A stretch of DNA of 64,000 nt, taken from an uncultured Collinsella sp. (GTDB lineage: Bacteria; Actinomycetota; Coriobacteriia; Coriobacteriales; Coriobacteriaceae). The stretch lies in assembly GCA_900544135.1 (NCBI GenBank), contig UQTU01000001.1, positions 1-64,000 of the forward strand, read 5' to 3'. Shown here piece by piece: positions 1 to 6,797 of the stretch. The notes beneath the pieces were generated by a model. The model did not search any database. It was given only the letters and a program-made list of their open reading frames with translations, and was not told the origin of the DNA. A program made the position numbers and the translations under genes. How positions within the stretch are numbered: position 1 is the first letter of the stretch; each line of letters opens with the position of its first letter.

Positions 1-75
1 GAATCCGGCGCATCCGCGTTGGCGCGATTGGCGAAAATACGTTGGTGAAAATGGTGAAAAATATATTGACGCTAA

Positions 76-675
76 CACCACGCCGGGCTCGTGGCCGCCG
101 TCTCGCGCCTGTTCCAGGGCTGCGCCTGGCAGCGCTGCGTGACGCACCTGCAGCGCAACCTCCAGAGCGCCTGCTCGGGCAGGCCCGAGGACTCCAAGGC
201 GGCCGTCAGGGACCTCGTGCACGCCGCGGTCTACCAGGACGACCCCGACCTCGCGCGCTGCGTGTGGGCCGAGGCGGCGCCCTGGGTGGCGTCGGTGTCC
301 GCCAGGGCCGGCGAGGTCTTCGAGCAGGCCGAGGACTCCGCGCTGGCGTTCACGGCCTTCCCCAGGGCGCACTGGGCCAAGCTCCGCACCAACAACGTCC
401 AGGAGCGCGCCAACCGCGAGATCAAGCGCCGCTACAGGGTCGTGCAGTCCTTCCCCTCGAGGGAGTCGATGCTGCGCCTGACGTGCGCGAGCCTCATGGA
501 GACCGAGGGACAGTGGTCCCAGCAGCGCGTGTTCTCCGAGGCCTCGGCCGCCGAGGGCTTCGCCGAGCCCGCGGACAGGCCGGCCCCGACAGAGGGGAGG
601 CGCCGCGCGCTCGGGCGGCGCGCCAGGGAGATAGTGGACGAGATAGTCGAGAGGCGCGGTCTCAAGAAGGAGTAA
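76..675 (+). pseudogene. IS256-family transposase, 3' fragment
   Basis: This is the C-terminal half of a Mutator/IS256-type DDE transposase, about 198 codons where the family has about 400. The read-through begins with HHAGLVAAVSRLF, continues through the family block WQRCVTHLQRN, and reaches NNVQERANREIKRR, whose Glu is the third DDE catalytic residue. A TAA at 73-75 lies in this frame, and family similarity starts only at about 79, so the N-terminal part with the first catalytic Asp is absent. The first usable start (GTG at 91) sits inside the conserved domain, so no functional protein is expected. I could not identify the terminal inverted repeat downstream of 675. It is probably a decayed insertion remnant truncated by a later rearrangement. 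Confidence 0.85.
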
Positions 676-910
676 CATCGGGACTTGCAGCGACGGACCT
701 CGGGACGCTCTTACACCACGTCTGCGCGCGCCACCGAATCCGCAACTAAAGTTCATCAAAAAGGGGCAGCCGGCAGAAACCTCCCCAGCCAAAGCTGCTC
801 CCTCAATACGACAGCTCAAAAACCCACCGTTCGCAGAAGATAAGCCGCGCCCCAATACCGTTGCCCGAAGTTTCGGGCGTATGCGGCGTCCGCTATGCCA
901 TCATGCGCGT

Positions 911-2119
911 ATGGGAATCATTCTGTCACATACCACGGCACGCGCTGTATACCAAACAGCCAACTCGCTCGCAAGCTACGCGACCGGTCCCATACCTATG
1001 GAAAAGATCAGGGTGTCTGCGCCGACCACGTCCGACCTGGAAGCGGCACGAGCATGGCTCAACAGAAAGAATGTCGATTCTGAACGTATCCATGTGCTGA
1101 CGTTTTCCAATAATGCCAAAAGGCACCGCAAGGGCTGCATCTGCCACTGCACGCGCTATACGTTTGATGCAGAAAGCTACCTAGAACTCGAGCCGAACGT
1201 CTACATCGTCGATATCAAGCTGTGCGCGTTAGAAGCAACAGCCGACCTCAACCTTTCGGAGCTCGTTGAGTATTACTTTGAAATCTGCGGCTCCTACGCG
1301 CTTGGAACGTCCGACGAAACTCAATATCGCGAGCGCCCAGCCCTAACCAGCGTTGAAGAGCTCAGAGCCTTCTTTTCAGAGGCACCGGGGTATCGTGGAT
1401 CTAATAAAGCACTTAAGGCACTTTCTTATGTACACGAAGGCTGTCGCTCCCCACTCGAAACGGCGTTTGTCATGATGCTGACAATGCCCAAGTCAATGGG
1501 TGGCTTAGCCATACGCGCTATCAAAACGGATTATCCGATCCCAGTCCCCAAAAGATACGCCGCCCTAACGCGACGGACGGTTTTCTACCTCGACGCGCTG
1601 CTCGAAAATTCGATGACCGATATCGAATACAACGGCTTTTACCACGACGAACCCGAGCAGCAATCAATTGACGAGGAGCGCCGAAACACGCTGCGAAACA
1701 TGGGATATGCCGTTATCACAGTTAATCGTCATTCGTTTTTCAAGCAGTCCGCTTTTAAACGGGTCATGGAAGCGATTCGCATTCGCGAGAAGATATGGCC
1801 CGGTCGACTCCCGGATAACTTCGCCATCCTGCAAGAAACTCTTCGTCAATTTGTCTTGCGGCGCTACTTCGAATACGGTCGCCGCGTCCTGGAGACACTC
1901 AAAGAAGAAGAGGCCGCCAAGCGCGAAATTGCAAGCCAATATCCGCAAGCTGATGACCCGAGCATCAACGATGTGCCCGAACCCGACGACATGCAACACG
2001 TCGGGGCCCTTGCTGAGGAAATCAATGGGGCTTGGGAATGCGACATGTTCGCAAAAATCGATGAAAACCGCACGGAAGACGACACGATTATTGATCTAAT
2101 TGAGAATTCGCTCTTCTAA
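911..2119 (+). CDS. Hypothetical protein with possible restriction-endonuclease-like C-terminus
   Basis: I do not recognise a named family for this 402-aa protein. The N-terminus, MGIILSHTTARAVYQ, resembles the openings of a protein group common in Coriobacteriia and related to AbiEi-like antitoxins. Around residues 240-285 the pattern IEYNGFYH, then IDEERRNTLRNMGYAVITV, looks like the core of VSR/DUF559-type PD-(D/E)XK nucleases: an acidic residue before a glycine turn, then D..R...L...GY.V. The C-terminus is acidic and helical. The start at 911 was chosen because the family-like N-terminus begins there; ATG 881 is in frame, and neither has a clear Shine-Dalgarno sequence. It lies alone between an IS remnant and the metal operon. 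The nuclease assignment is inference from a weak pattern. Confidence 0.6.
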   Translation: MGIILSHTTARAVYQTANSLASYATGPIPMEKIRVSAPTTSDLEAARAWLNRKNVDSERIHVLTFSNNAKRHRKGCICHCTRYTFDAESYLELEPNVYIVDIKLCALEATADLNLSELVEYYFEICGSYALGTSDETQYRERPALTSVEELRAFFSEAPGYRGSNKALKALSYVHEGCRSPLETAFVMMLTMPKSMGGLAIRAIKTDYPIPVPKRYAALTRRTVFYLDALLENSMTDIEYNGFYHDEPEQQSIDEERRNTLRNMGYAVITVNRHSFFKQSAFKRVMEAIRIREKIWPGRLPDNFAILQETLRQFVLRRYFEYGRRVLETLKEEEAAKREIASQYPQADDPSINDVPEPDDMQHVGALAEEINGAWECDMFAKIDENRTEDDTIIDLIENSLF

Positions 2120-2434
2120 AGGCGATCTCTGCGGATGTCCACCTACATTTTTCGACTTATTCGGCCACCGATGTGCCAGATTGGCTGCAGCAATGCTCAA
2201 TATAACTTTAGATAAAACTGATTCTGCAGGAACTCCCGTAGAGGAAGAACTGATTCTCGCGGTATTTAACACGATAAAGTACAAATATGAACAGTTCTAA
2301 TGCTTCTCAAGGTGGCTTTCTTAGCATGCCGGCCGAACATCTCGAAATATGTTGGCGAGCATTGCGTCGATGTCTCCCAACCCGCAGAAAATCGCCGAGG
2401 CGGCAAGCAGTCATCGAAGTTAACGTAAATTGTA

Positions 2435-2495
2435 TTGACATATGAACATGCGCTCATATAATCGGAAGTAATTTATATGAGCGCATGTTCATATG
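2435..2495 (+). promoter_or_regulatory. Consensus promoter with twin SmtB/ArsR-type operators
   Basis: A perfect -35 (TTGACA, 2435-2440) and perfect -10 (TATAAT, 2457-2462) are separated by 16 bp. The spacer and -10 lie inside one arm (2439-2460) of an exact 22-bp inverted repeat; the other arm is at 2474-2495, just before the ribosome site of the regulator gene. Each arm is itself an imperfect dyad of the TATGAACA...TCATATA type that SmtB/ArsR repressors bind. A bound repressor would occlude RNA polymerase directly. The same motif recurs at 3212-3231 before the ATPase gene, which supports autoregulation plus control of the pump. Confidence 0.85.
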
Positions 2496-2508
2496 AAAGG
2501 ATATTGCA

Positions 2509-2874
2509 ATGAGCAGCCACGCTGATGAAACAAAGACTGGCATCGAGGCCACCGAGCCGATCGTCCCCACCACCTGCTCGCCCGAGGACCTTCCCGACGA
2601 GGAGCTGTTGTACGACCTGGCCGACCTGTTCAAGGTCTTCAGCGACACCACACGCATCAAGATTCTCTATGCCCTCATGGGTCGCGAGCTCTGCGTGGCT
2701 GACATCGCCGAAGCGACCGCGACCTCGCAGTCTGCGGTGTCGCACCAGCTGCGCACGCTTAAGCAGTCGCACCTGGTCAAGTTCCGCCGCGACGGCCGCA
2801 ACATTCTCTACTCGCTCGCCGACGATCACGTCTACACCATGCTTAACCAGGGCATGAGTCATATCTGCGAATAG
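2509..2874 (+). CDS. ArsR/SmtB-family metal-sensing repressor
   Basis: A 121-aa winged-helix repressor. After an acidic 30-residue N-terminus comes the core FSDTTRIKILYALMGRELCV (about 43-62), a recognition helix with SQSAVSHQLRTL (about 73-84), and a wing ending in RRDGRNILYSL. The last helix, DDHVYTMLNQGMSHICE, has the spacing D-x-H-x10-H-x2-E of the alpha5 metal site of SmtB, CzrA and NmtR, so Zn, Cd, Co or Ni is a likelier inducer than arsenite; an additional ligand from ELCV is possible. The gene follows a consensus promoter overlapped by paired operators. It is followed by the HMA protein and the P1B-2 ATPase, the expected target genes. Confidence 0.9.
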   Translation: MSSHADETKTGIEATEPIVPTTCSPEDLPDEELLYDLADLFKVFSDTTRIKILYALMGRELCVADIAEATATSQSAVSHQLRTLKQSHLVKFRRDGRNILYSLADDHVYTMLNQGMSHICE

Positions 2875-2937
2875 CAATCAACCACGGTATCAGCGCGGCC
2901 TGCACCCAAGCCGCAAATACAGAGAAAGGAACCCACC

Positions 2938-3156
2938 ATGAAAAAGCAGTTTAAGCTCGACGAGATCGACTGCGCCAACTGCGCGCGCGAGCTTCAGGAC
3001 GAGCTGGCCAAGCTCGAGGGCGTCAAATCCGTGTCCGTCAACTTTATGACCCAGAAGCTGACGCTCGAGGCTGATGACGCCGAGTTCGACGAGGTGCTCA
3101 ACCGCGTTGTAGAGTTTACGGCCGACGCCGAGCCGGACTGCGAGATCATTCTCTAG
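2938..3156 (+). CDS. Free-standing heavy-metal-associated (HMA) domain protein
   Basis: A 72-aa ferredoxin-like HMA domain comparable in size to CopZ. The metal-binding motif is DCANC (residues 11-15), giving the two Cys of the CxxC pair with a preceding Asp; Asp next to CxxC is usual for Zn/Cd-type HMA domains. The protein ends with acidic residues (ADAEPDCEIIL) that could add ligands. It probably delivers metal to, or regulates, the P-type ATPase encoded next, which has no HMA domain of its own. A good ribosome site (AGAAAGGAACCCACC) precedes ATG. The gene lies 63 bp after the repressor gene and is followed by a GC-rich hairpin. Confidence 0.88.
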   Translation: MKKQFKLDEIDCANCARELQDELAKLEGVKSVSVNFMTQKLTLEADDAEFDEVLNRVVEFTADAEPDCEIIL

Positions 3157-3177
3157 CCCAGGTTACGCCAACCTGCA

Positions 3178-3203
3178 AGGCCGCGCTTGCCGCGGCCTTT
3201 GCT
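3178..3203 (+). terminator. Hairpin after the HMA gene
   Basis: The stem AAGGCCGCG/CGCGGCCTT has a short loop and is followed by TTGCTC. It lies between the HMA gene and the third operator copy, so it may end most transcripts from the first promoter and leave the ATPase to its own promoter. The T tract is weak. Confidence 0.5.
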
Positions 3204-3211
3204 CGCAAAAT

Positions 3212-3231
3212 TATATGAGCGAGTGTTCATA
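3212..3231 (+). promoter_or_regulatory. Third copy of the SmtB/ArsR-type operator
   Basis: TATATGAGCGAGTGTTCATA matches the operator arms at 2439-2460 and 2474-2495 except at two or three positions. It lies 24 bp before the ATPase start codon, so the repressor encoded at 2509 probably controls the pump separately from itself. No convincing -35/-10 pair could be assigned here. Confidence 0.75.
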
Positions 3232-3254
3232 CATTCAAATGGGAGGTTTGAATC

Positions 3255-5207
3255 ATGGCAGCCGCCGATCCCAAAAAGAAAAAGAAGAAGCGCAAGAAAA
3301 AAGAGTCACTCGAGCATAAGCGCAACCGCATCCTGGTAGCGCTGGGCATTTTTGCCGTGGTGTACGCCCTCGATGAGCTCGGCACCCTCACCGCCGCATT
3401 CGGCACCCCGGGCGACATCTACGCCAGCTTCGCGCTGTTCCTCGTGCCGTTTTTGATTGCCGGCTACGACGTGCTGCAAAAGGCATTCAATAACATTCGC
3501 CGCGGCAAGGCCTTCGATGAGAGCTTCCTTATGGCAGTCGCGACCATCGGCGCGTTTGCCATGGTACTCTTCCCCGATACCGACCCGCACATGGCCGAAG
3601 GCGCCGCCGTCATGCTGTTCTACCAGGTTGGCGAGCTGTTCCAGGCATATGCCGTGGGCAAGAGTCGCAAGTCGATCAGTGCCATGATGGACATCGCGCC
3701 CGACTACGCTAACGTCGAGCAGCCCGACGGCACACTCGAACAGGTCTTTCCCGATGACATCGCCGTCGGCACCGTCATCGTCGTCAAGCCTGGCGAGCGC
3801 GTGCCTATCGATGGCATCATCGTCGAGGGCGAAACCCAGCTCGACACCGCCGCACTCACGGGCGAGCCAGTCCCCCGACCCGCCAAATCCGGCGACGATA
3901 TCATCAGCGGCTGCATCAACATGACGGGGCTCATCCGCGTGCGCACCACCAAACCCTTTGGCGAGTCCACCGTCGCGCGCGTCCTGGAGCTCGTGGAGAA
4001 TGCCAGCGAAAAGAAGGCACGCACCGAGAACTTCATCACGCGCTTCGCCCGCGTCTACACGCCCGCCGTCACCGGCGCGGCCGCGGTACTCGCGCTCGGC
4101 GGCGGTTTGGTCACCGGCGCCTGGTCCGACTGGATCCTGCGCGGCCTGACCTTCCTGGTCGTCAGCTGCCCGTGTGCGCTCGTGATCAGCGTGCCGCTCA
4201 GTTTCTTTGGCGGCATCGGCGGCGCGTCCAAGCTGGGCGTTCTCATCAAGGGTTCCAACTACCTCGAGACGCTCGCCGATGTGGACACCGTCGTCTTTGA
4301 CAAGACGGGCACCCTCACCAACGGCACGTTCTCGGTCGTCGCGGTGCACCCCGAGGCAGGCTATACCGAGCAGTCGCTACTCGAGGTCGCAGCCCTCGCC
4401 GAGTCGTTCTCCGACCATCCCATCGCGCAGTCGGTGCGCACCGCCTTCCAGGGCGAGCTCGATCCCAAGCGCGTAAGCGACTCCGCCAACGACGCGGGCC
4501 ATGGCGTGACGGCGACTATCGACAGCAAACATGTCGTCGTCGGCAACGCCAAGATGCTTGCTGCGGCCGGTATCGACGCTCCCAATTGCGAGGTCGTCGG
4601 TACGATCCTCCACGTGCTCGTCGACGGCACCTATGCCGGCCACATCGTAATTGCCGACACCATCAAGGTCGATGCGGAGCAAACGATTCGCGACCTGCAC
4701 GCCGCCGGCGTCAAGCGCACCGTCATGCTCACGGGCGACCGCGAGGAGGTTGCGGCGTCTGTGGCCAAGCAGCTCGGCCTCGACGAGTTCCACGCGCAGC
4801 TGCTGCCGGGCGACAAGGTCGAGCGTGTTGAAGCGCTGCTCGCGGCCGAAAGTGGCAAGGGCAAGCTCGCCTTTGTCGGCGACGGCATCAACGATGCGCC
4901 CGTGCTCACCCGCGCAGACGTTGGTATTGCCATGGGCGCTATGGGTTCCGACGCCGCGATTGAGGCCGCCGACGTCGTGCTCATGGATGACAAGCCGTCC
5001 AACATCGCCCATGCCATCCGTGTGGCGCGCAAGACCATGTCAATTGTTTGGCAGAACATCATCTTTGCGCTGGGCATTAAGCTGCTGATCCTTGTGCTGG
5101 CAGCGCTGGGCATCGCCAATATGTGGCTTGCCGTCTTTGGCGACGTGGGCGTGGCGATCATCGCCATCCTGAACGCCATGCGCGCGATGGGTGTCAAGAA
5201 CCTGTAG
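3255..5207 (+). CDS. cadA: P1B-2-type heavy-metal-translocating ATPase (Zn/Cd/Pb exporter)
   Basis: A 650-aa integral membrane ATPase that exports divalent soft metals. The order of motifs is canonical: actuator-domain TGEPVP (about 206), SCPCAL (CPC metal site, about 303), phosphorylation loop DKTGTLTNG (about 350), SDHPIA (HP locus), TGD, and the hinge GDGINDAPVL (about 544). The last helices carry the P1B-2 signature, a Lys in ALGIKLL and an Asp in FGDVGVA, as in ZntA and CadA. The usual N-terminal HMA domain is missing. In its place is a run of Lys/Arg (PKKKKKKRKKKE) directly before the first membrane segment, while an HMA protein is encoded separately just upstream. The ribosome site GGGAGG precedes ATG. 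Zn or Cd is the likeliest substrate. Confidence 0.92.
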   Translation: MAAADPKKKKKKRKKKESLEHKRNRILVALGIFAVVYALDELGTLTAAFGTPGDIYASFALFLVPFLIAGYDVLQKAFNNIRRGKAFDESFLMAVATIGAFAMVLFPDTDPHMAEGAAVMLFYQVGELFQAYAVGKSRKSISAMMDIAPDYANVEQPDGTLEQVFPDDIAVGTVIVVKPGERVPIDGIIVEGETQLDTAALTGEPVPRPAKSGDDIISGCINMTGLIRVRTTKPFGESTVARVLELVENASEKKARTENFITRFARVYTPAVTGAAAVLALGGGLVTGAWSDWILRGLTFLVVSCPCALVISVPLSFFGGIGGASKLGVLIKGSNYLETLADVDTVVFDKTGTLTNGTFSVVAVHPEAGYTEQSLLEVAALAESFSDHPIAQSVRTAFQGELDPKRVSDSANDAGHGVTATIDSKHVVVGNAKMLAAAGIDAPNCEVVGTILHVLVDGTYAGHIVIADTIKVDAEQTIRDLHAAGVKRTVMLTGDREEVAASVAKQLGLDEFHAQLLPGDKVERVEALLAAESGKGKLAFVGDGINDAPVLTRADVGIAMGAMGSDAAIEAADVVLMDDKPSNIAHAIRVARKTMSIVWQNIIFALGIKLLILVLAALGIANMWLAVFGDVGVAIIAILNAMRAMGVKNL

Positions 5208-5223
5208 CGCTCGTGGTCCCTCC

Positions 5224-5352
5224 GGCCGGGGCCGGGCTTGGTTTTGAAAACGTCCTCGCGCATGAGGCCCGCCTTTCCGTTGCTCCTGCGGAGCAACGGA
5301 AAGGCGGGCCTCGCGCTGCGGAGTGTTTTCAAAACCAAGCCCGGCCCCGGCC
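5224..5352. repeat. 129-bp intergenic long palindrome
   Basis: Two nested perfect inverted repeats lie between the ATPase and the DtxR-type gene. An outer 28-bp stem pairs 5224-5251 with 5325-5352; an inner 23-bp stem pairs 5264-5286 with 5290-5312 around a 3-nt loop. They are separated by a symmetric 12 x 12-nt internal loop. The two flanking genes converge here, so the structure could terminate both, but its length far exceeds an intrinsic terminator and there is no T tract. It is more like a palindromic interspersed element. Confidence 0.85.
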
Positions 5353-5430
5353 TGCATTGACACAGCTGGCGGTTCTTGGGCATCGCTTGCTGGCGGGGTT
5401 CCTTGTCTGAGTTGGACTTAGTTGGCGGGG

Positions 5431-5808
5431 CTACTGGTCCCGGTCGCTGTCCCGCCTCAGCATCGACCTCAGCTTCTCGAAGCTCTCCTCGCTCAGGCAG
5501 TGCTCCATGTGGCAGCCCTCTTGCGACGCGACCTCGGGCGTTACGCCTGCGTCCTCTAGCAGACCTACAAAAAAGCAGTGGCGCTCCCACATTTGACGGG
5601 CAACCTCAAGACCGCGTTCCGTCAGATGCACGTCGCGTTTGCCCATCTCCACGTAGCCGGTGCTCTCCAAGGTCGCCATGGCTTTAGAGACGCTTGCTTT
5701 GGTTACGCCCAAGTATTCGGCAACGTCGATCGAGCGCACGGTGCCCTGACGTTCCGACAGAACGTAGATCGATTCGAGATAGTCTTCTCCGGATTCACGT
5801 AGGGCCAT
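5431..5808 (-). CDS. DtxR/MntR-family metal-dependent repressor, short form
   Basis: A 125-aa regulator with the winged helix (VAEYLGVTKASVSKAMATLE) and dimerisation domain of the DtxR family but without the SH3-like third domain, as in MntR. Candidate ligands are Asp and Glu in GEDYLESIY, His in WERHCFF, and Cys/Glu/His in CHMEHCLS. The first position is MntR-like (Asp), whereas C-x2-E-H is the DtxR/IdeR arrangement, so metal preference (Mn or Fe) cannot be read off. It faces the metal pump across a long palindrome. Its targets are not evident here; the Mn-type CDF gene at 61847 is one candidate elsewhere in the window. Confidence 0.85.
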   Translation of the reverse strand: MALRESGEDYLESIYVLSERQGTVRSIDVAEYLGVTKASVSKAMATLESTGYVEMGKRDVHLTERGLEVARQMWERHCFFVGLLEDAGVTPEVASQEGCHMEHCLSEESFEKLRSMLRRDSDRDQ

Positions 5809-5934
5809 GGGCCGCCTTTCGCGATGGCTTCTAGTTAGCCTTTGGATACTTTTACTTGATTTACTTTACCGCAAAAGTTGCCCATGTCTTACTACGTTGT
5901 TTAGAAAGTTAACCGTGTTTCACAAAACGCACTG

Positions 5935-5976
5935 GACGAAAACAAAACGGGGACACGCCCCGCAAGGAGTGTCCCC
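5935..5976 (-). terminator. Intrinsic terminator of the HAD phosphatase gene
   Basis: Read on the minus strand, the stem GGGGACAC/GTGTCCCC is followed by GTTTTGTTTTC. It lies 45 bp past the stop of the HAD gene at 6021, in the expected orientation. Confidence 0.65.
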
Positions 5977-6010
5977 AACTGCCGGCAGAAAAGGAACGTC
6001 CCCAGATGCC
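5971..6010. repeat. 40-bp dispersed repeat, copy 1
   Basis: This 40-bp stretch carries GTCCCCAA, then GAAAAGGAACGTCCCCA. A second copy with about five differences is at 21633-21672. Both lie just beyond the 3' ends of minus-strand genes and next to other palindromic repeats. Confidence 0.7.
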
Positions 6011-6020
6011 GAATCCGCGG

Positions 6021-6791
6021 CTACAGCAGGCCAAAGTGTTTGGCGGCGTTGTAGATGCCGTCGTCGTCCACGGCGGTCGTTACGTAGGTCGCTGCGGCCT
6101 TCACGGTCTCCTGCGCGTTGCCCATGGCAACACTGGTGCCCACGGCTCCAAACATCGATAGGTCGTTCTCGCCGTCGCCAAAGGCGATCGCCTCGTCGGG
6201 CGCGATACCCAGGCGCCTGAGCGTCGCCGCCACACCCAGGTCCTTGCCGCCGTTGGCCGGAATAATGTCGCAGAACAGGTCGCACCAGCGCGTCGTGAGC
6301 GAATGCGACACCGCATCGGTCACGATATGCTCGTCGACCGGATCAACAAAGGCGCAAAACTGGTAGACCGGCGCGTCGAAGGCGTGCTCAAACGGTTCCT
6401 CGTGATAGATGATTCCCGCGTTGCTGCCGGCCGTCACCACGCGCTCGGACAGGCGGTTCACAAACGAGTTCTCACCCTGCATGCACAGCGAGTCGTAGCG
6501 CCCCTGCGCCACCTGGTCAACGATTACCGCGACGTCGTCCGGATCGATCGGGCAGCTGCGGTAGGTGCCCTTGGCATCAAAGCAGTGCTGGCCCGAGAGC
6601 GTAATGTACGCATCCCAGCCCAGGTCGAGCAGCCAATCGGGCATCTGATAGGTCGGGCGGCCCGTGGCGATCACGCACGCGATCCCCTGCTCGCGAAAGC
6701 TGTCGAGCACCTGCTGCGCCGACGCCGGAATCCGATGGGTCTTAAAGCTCAGCAACGTGCCGTCGATATCGAAAAACGCGGCCTTGATCAT
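6021..6791 (-). CDS. Cof-type HAD-superfamily phosphatase
   Basis: A 256-aa HAD-IIB hydrolase. Motif I is FFDIDGTLLS at the N-terminus (nucleophile Asp8 and acid Asp10), motif II is VIATGRP, motif III Lys is in GGKDLG, and motif IV is FGDGENDLSM. The large C2-type cap between motifs II and III is typical of the Cof/YbhA/YkrA group, which acts on sugar phosphates, nucleotides or flavin phosphate; the substrate cannot be told from sequence. The gene ends in a terminator and starts 7 bp from the stop of the ABC-F gene transcribed ahead of it, so the two form one minus-strand unit. Confidence 0.9.
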   Translation of the reverse strand: MIKAAFFDIDGTLLSFKTHRIPASAQQVLDSFREQGIACVIATGRPTYQMPDWLLDLGWDAYITLSGQHCFDAKGTYRSCPIDPDDVAVIVDQVAQGRYDSLCMQGENSFVNRLSERVVTAGSNAGIIYHEEPFEHAFDAPVYQFCAFVDPVDEHIVTDAVSHSLTTRWCDLFCDIIPANGGKDLGVAATLRRLGIAPDEAIAFGDGENDLSMFGAVGTSVAMGNAQETVKAAATYVTTAVDDDGIYNAAKHFGLL

Positions 6792-6797
6792 CCTCGC

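Noticed and set aside
42..749. Open frame overlapping the IS256 fragment
   Set aside because: It is an Arg/Gly-rich shadow of the transposase frame in another phase and has no family features.
2100..2300. 66-codon frame after the first hypothetical gene
   Set aside because: It has no ATG at its head, no ribosome site, and overlaps the end of the preceding gene.
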